A stretch of DNA of 8,435 nt from Candidatus Dadabacteria bacterium (GTDB lineage: Bacteria; Desulfobacterota_D; UBA1144; Nemesobacterales; UBA2774): assembly GCA_003229065.1 (NCBI GenBank), contig QIHJ01000011.1, positions 1-8,435 of the forward strand, in the 5' to 3' direction. The notes beneath the pieces were generated by a model. The model saw nothing but the letters and a program-made list of their open reading frames with translations, had not been told where the DNA came from and did not search any database. The translations under genes were made by a program, and so were the position numbers. Shown here piece by piece: positions 6,073-8,435 of this stretch; positions within the stretch are counted from its first letter, which is position 1; every line of letters starts with the position of its first letter.

Positions 6073-6194
6073 TGGTGTGGGAGACATGAACACAGAATTG
6101 GGGGCAAGGGCAGGAAATGAGAGCACAAGGCCGGGGTGCATTCGATTAGATAGAAAGTTAGCTATAAATGGACTAATGTTAAGGAGAAATAGTT

Positions 6195-7631
6195 ATGAGT
6201 ATTGATCTCGAGAAATTGGCCGAACAGGAATATAAATACGGGTTTGTGACTGATGTCGATCAGGAAATCGCCCCTAAGGGACTAAATGAAGACACTATCA
6301 AGCTCATATCGAATAAAAAGAACGAGCCTGAGTGGATGCTCGAGTGGAGACTCAAAGCCTATCGGCACTGGCTTACTATGGAAGAGCCCAAATGGCCCAA
6401 TGTTACTTATCCGCCCATAGATTTTCAGGGTATAAGCTACTATGCGGCGCCCAAGAAAATAGAGAGACCAAAAAGTCTCGATGAAATAGATCCAGAGATA
6501 AAAGAGGCTTACGACAAGCTTGGCATTCCTCTTGAAGAGCAGAAGATGCTGGCCGGTGTAGCTGTGGACGCAGTGTTCGACAGCGTATCCGTAATAACCA
6601 CTTTTAAAGAAACCCTTGCCGAGGCCGGGGTTATATTCTGCTCCATGTCAGAGGCGGTTGAGAATCATCCGGAGCTTATAAAAGAATATATAGGCTCTGT
6701 AGTTCCTCAAAACGATAACTTCTACGCAGCGCTCAATTCAGCCGTATTCACGGACGGATCATTCGTATTTGTTCCAAAGGGCGTAAGGTGCCCTATGGAG
6801 CTCTCGACATACTTCAGAATAAACGCGGAAAACACAGGCCAGTTCGAAAGGACCCTTATAATAGCCGAGGAAGGGAGCTATGTGAGCTATTTAGAAGGCT
6901 GTACCGCTCCGAAGAGGGACCAGAACCAGCTGCACGCGGCAGTAGTAGAACTAGTCGCTCATAAAGATGCGACGATTAAATACTCGACCATTCAGAACTG
7001 GTATCCAGGAAATGCAGAGGGCGTAGGCGGTATTTACAACTTCGTCACAAAACGCGGAAGATGCCTCGGGAACAACTCACATATATCGTGGACCCAGGTT
7101 GAGACAGGCTCTGCGATCACGTGGAAATATCCGAGCTGTATTTTGGAAGGAGATAACTCGGTCGGCGAATTCTACTCCGTTGCGCTGACCAACAGATGGC
7201 AGCAGGCAGACACAGGCACCAAGATGATACACATAGGCAAAAACACCAAAAGCACCATCATAACCAAGGGAATTTCTGCCGGACACGGCCAAAATACATA
7301 CAGGGGCCTGGTGCAGATAGGCAGCGAAGCGTCAAACGCAAGGAACTACTCGCAGTGCGACTCTATGTTAATAGGGGACAAATGCGGGGCTCACACGTTC
7401 CCGTATATAGAAGTAAAAAATTCAACGGCTCAAATGGAGCATGAAGCATCGACTTCGAAAATCGGAGAAGACCAAATATTTTACTGCCAGCAAAGGGGTC
7501 TCAGTGCCGAGGATGCCGTTTCTCTAATAGTGAACGGTTTCTGTAAGGATGTGTTCAAAGAGCTTCCTTTTGAGTTTGCAGTAGAGGCGGAGAAGCTCCT
7601 GAGCATAAGCCTAGAGGGTAGCGTCGGATAA
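6195..7631 (+). CDS. sufB: Fe-S cluster assembly scaffold protein SufB
   Basis: The scaffold subunit of the cytoplasmic SufBCD complex, which receives sulfur and builds a cluster for transfer to apoproteins, mainly under oxidative stress or iron limitation. The 478 residues are full length for the family. A helical N-terminal domain (about 1-120) precedes the long beta-helix core (about 150-400) and the C-terminal helical segment that contacts SufC (about 400-478). The conserved stretch [11 protein letters not shown] places C388 where E. coli SufB has its essential C405, and MEHE places H416 and E417 where it has H433 and E434. The C-terminal [20 protein letters not shown] matches the family closely. 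AAGGAG (6181-6186) lies eight bases before ATG 6195. sufC follows after 53 bases. It is probably cotranscribed with the upstream Rrf2 regulator. Confidence 0.98.
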   Translation: MSIDLEKLAEQEYKYGFVTDVDQEIAPKGLNEDTIKLISNKKNEPEWMLEWRLKAYRHWLTMEEPKWPNVTYPPIDFQGISYYAAPKKIERPKSLDEIDPEIKEAYDKLGIPLEEQKMLAGVAVDAVFDSVSVITTFKETLAEAGVIFCSMSEAVENHPELIKEYIGSVVPQNDNFYAALNSAVFTDGSFVFVPKGVRCPMELSTYFRINAENTGQFERTLIIAEEGSYVSYLEGCTAPKRDQNQLHAAVVELVAHKDATIKYSTIQNWYPGNAEGVGGIYNFVTKRGRCLGNNSHISWTQVETGSAITWKYPSCILEGDNSVGEFYSVALTNRWQQADTGTKMIHIGKNTKSTIITKGISAGHGQNTYRGLVQIGSEASNARNYSQCDSMLIGDKCGAHTFPYIEVKNSTAQMEHEASTSKIGEDQIFYCQQRGLSAEDAVSLIVNGFCKDVFKELPFEFAVEAEKLLSISLEGSVG

Positions 7632-7684
7632 GAATTCCTACCTAAATTCAACTAATTACAGAGAATACTGTCAAGGAGAATGAC

Positions 7685-8435
7685 ATGCTTGAAATAAAGA
7701 ATCTGCATGTAAATGTAGAGGATCACGAAATCATAAAGGGACTTGATCTCACTATTAATAAAGGCGAGGTCCATTCTATCATGGGCCCAAACGGCTCAGG
7801 CAAGAGCACGCTCGCCCAGGTGCTGGCCGGACGCGACACCTATAAAGTCACGGATGGAGAAATACTGTTTCAGGGCAAGGACCTTCTAGAGCTCGCCCCG
7901 GAGGAGAGGGCTTGTGAGGGAATATTCCTGGCCTTTCAGTACCCGGTGGAGATACCCGGCGTGGCCAATACGTATCTGCTCCGCGAGGCGCTCAATTCCA
8001 TTCGCAAGTACAATGGAGAGGAGCCCCTGAAACACGTCGAGTTCGGAAGACTCGCTAAAGAAAAAATGAAAGTAATGGATATGGATGACAGTCTCCTGAA
8101 ACGTGCAGTCAATGCAGGTTTCTCGGGCGGTGAGAAGAAAAGGAACGAAATATTTCAGATGCAGATACTTGAGCCCAAGCTCGCCATTCTTGACGAAACC
8201 GATTCGGGTCTGGACATCGACGCGCTTAAAATCGTCTCAGACGGGGTAAACGCACTTAGAAGCCCTGACAGGTCATTTCTGGTGATCACCCACTACCAGA
8301 GGTTATTGAATTACATTGTCCCCGACTTCGTGCACGTGCTGGTTGATGGGAAGATAGTCAAATCAGGCGGCAAAGAGCTTGCGCTTGAGCTTGAGGAAAA
8401 GGGCTACAGAGGGATTGAGGACGAGTCAAAAACGG
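7685..8435 (+). CDS. sufC: Fe-S cluster assembly ATPase SufC (3' end beyond window)
   Basis: The ABC-type ATPase of the SufBCD complex. It is soluble, dimerises on SufB and SufD, and drives the conformational change needed for cluster assembly. ATG 7685 follows AAGGAG (7673-7678) by six bases. The frame is open for 250 codons to the window edge, so only the last few residues and the stop are missing. Walker A is GPNGSGKST (34-42, K40), the Q-loop is FQYP (84-87), the ABC signature is [10 protein letters not shown] (146-155), Walker B is [10 protein letters not shown] (166-175) with E171 and the SufC-typical D173, and the switch histidine is H203. These numbers coincide with E. coli SufC. The gene is next to sufB in the usual order, and sufD and sufS would be expected beyond the window. 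Confidence 0.97.
   Translation, partial: MLEIKNLHVNVEDHEIIKGLDLTINKGEVHSIMGPNGSGKSTLAQVLAGRDTYKVTDGEILFQGKDLLELAPEERACEGIFLAFQYPVEIPGVANTYLLREALNSIRKYNGEEPLKHVEFGRLAKEKMKVMDMDDSLLKRAVNAGFSGGEKKRNEIFQMQILEPKLAILDETDSGLDIDALKIVSDGVNALRSPDRSFLVITHYQRLLNYIVPDFVHVLVDGKIVKSGGKELALELEEKGYRGIEDESKT

Noticed and set aside
6146..6194. A separate promoter for sufB based on TATAAA at 6163-6168
   Set aside because: The -35 position reads ATTCGA at 17-base spacing, a poor match, and cotranscription with the regulator is simpler.
6086..6205. A 39-codon reading frame between the regulator and sufB, overlapping the sufB start
   Set aside because: The GGGAG upstream is only two bases from its ATG, the peptide has no recognisable character, and sufB has its own strong ribosome site. 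A coupling leader peptide is not excluded but is unsupported.
1..8435. CRISPR arrays, tRNA or rRNA genes, transposases or phage genes
   Set aside because: No regularly spaced repeats, cloverleaf-like segments, ribosomal RNA stretches or mobile-element proteins were seen in either strand. Apart from the nrdJ palindrome there is no sign of a mobile element.

Overview
The window looks like ordinary bacterial chromosome, with dense genes, short gaps and roughly 45-50 % GC in the core genes. The gene set is a class II (adenosylcobalamin-dependent) ribonucleotide reductase, a primary-type sigma factor, a Mn/Fe superoxide dismutase and a SUF iron-sulfur assembly operon under its own Rrf2 regulator. 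This fits a Gram-negative, oxygen-exposed, probably uncultured lineage near the deltaproteobacterial/Dadabacteria-like part of the tree. That placement is an impression from protein flavour, not a phylogeny.

Layout. (1) 1-2353, +: nrdJ, nearly or fully complete, carrying a palindromic insertion-like segment in its interdomain linker. (2) 2372-2668, +: a small A-rich gene for a 98-residue protein with a possible minimal PD-(D/E)xK nuclease-like core, closed by a strong symmetric intrinsic terminator (2719-2765). (3) 2789-3109, +: a 106-residue glycine-rich membrane protein of unknown function, starting only 23 bases after that terminator. (4) 3253-4428, -: a sigma-70 family factor. (5) 4702-5310, -: sodA. 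(6) 5311-5636: a divergent control region with a perfect-consensus promoter for sodA on the minus strand, a second promoter candidate for the regulator on the plus strand, and a separate palindrome over each -10 box. (7) 5637-8435, +: an IscR/SufR-like Rrf2 regulator, sufB, and sufC, which runs off the end of the window.

How the genes work together. The right half is a coherent oxidative-stress and iron-sulfur module. The regulator has three cysteines placed to hold an Fe-S cluster and lies directly upstream of sufB and sufC, the core of the SufBC(D) scaffold that rebuilds clusters under oxidative stress or iron limitation. SodA, which removes superoxide that destroys such clusters, is transcribed divergently from the same intergenic region. 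The left half (dNTP synthesis, small unknowns, sigma factor) is not obviously linked to it.

I saw no convincing novel multi-gene system. The items most worth following are the in-frame palindromic element in nrdJ, the small nuclease-like gene behind it, and the paired operators between sodA and the suf regulator.
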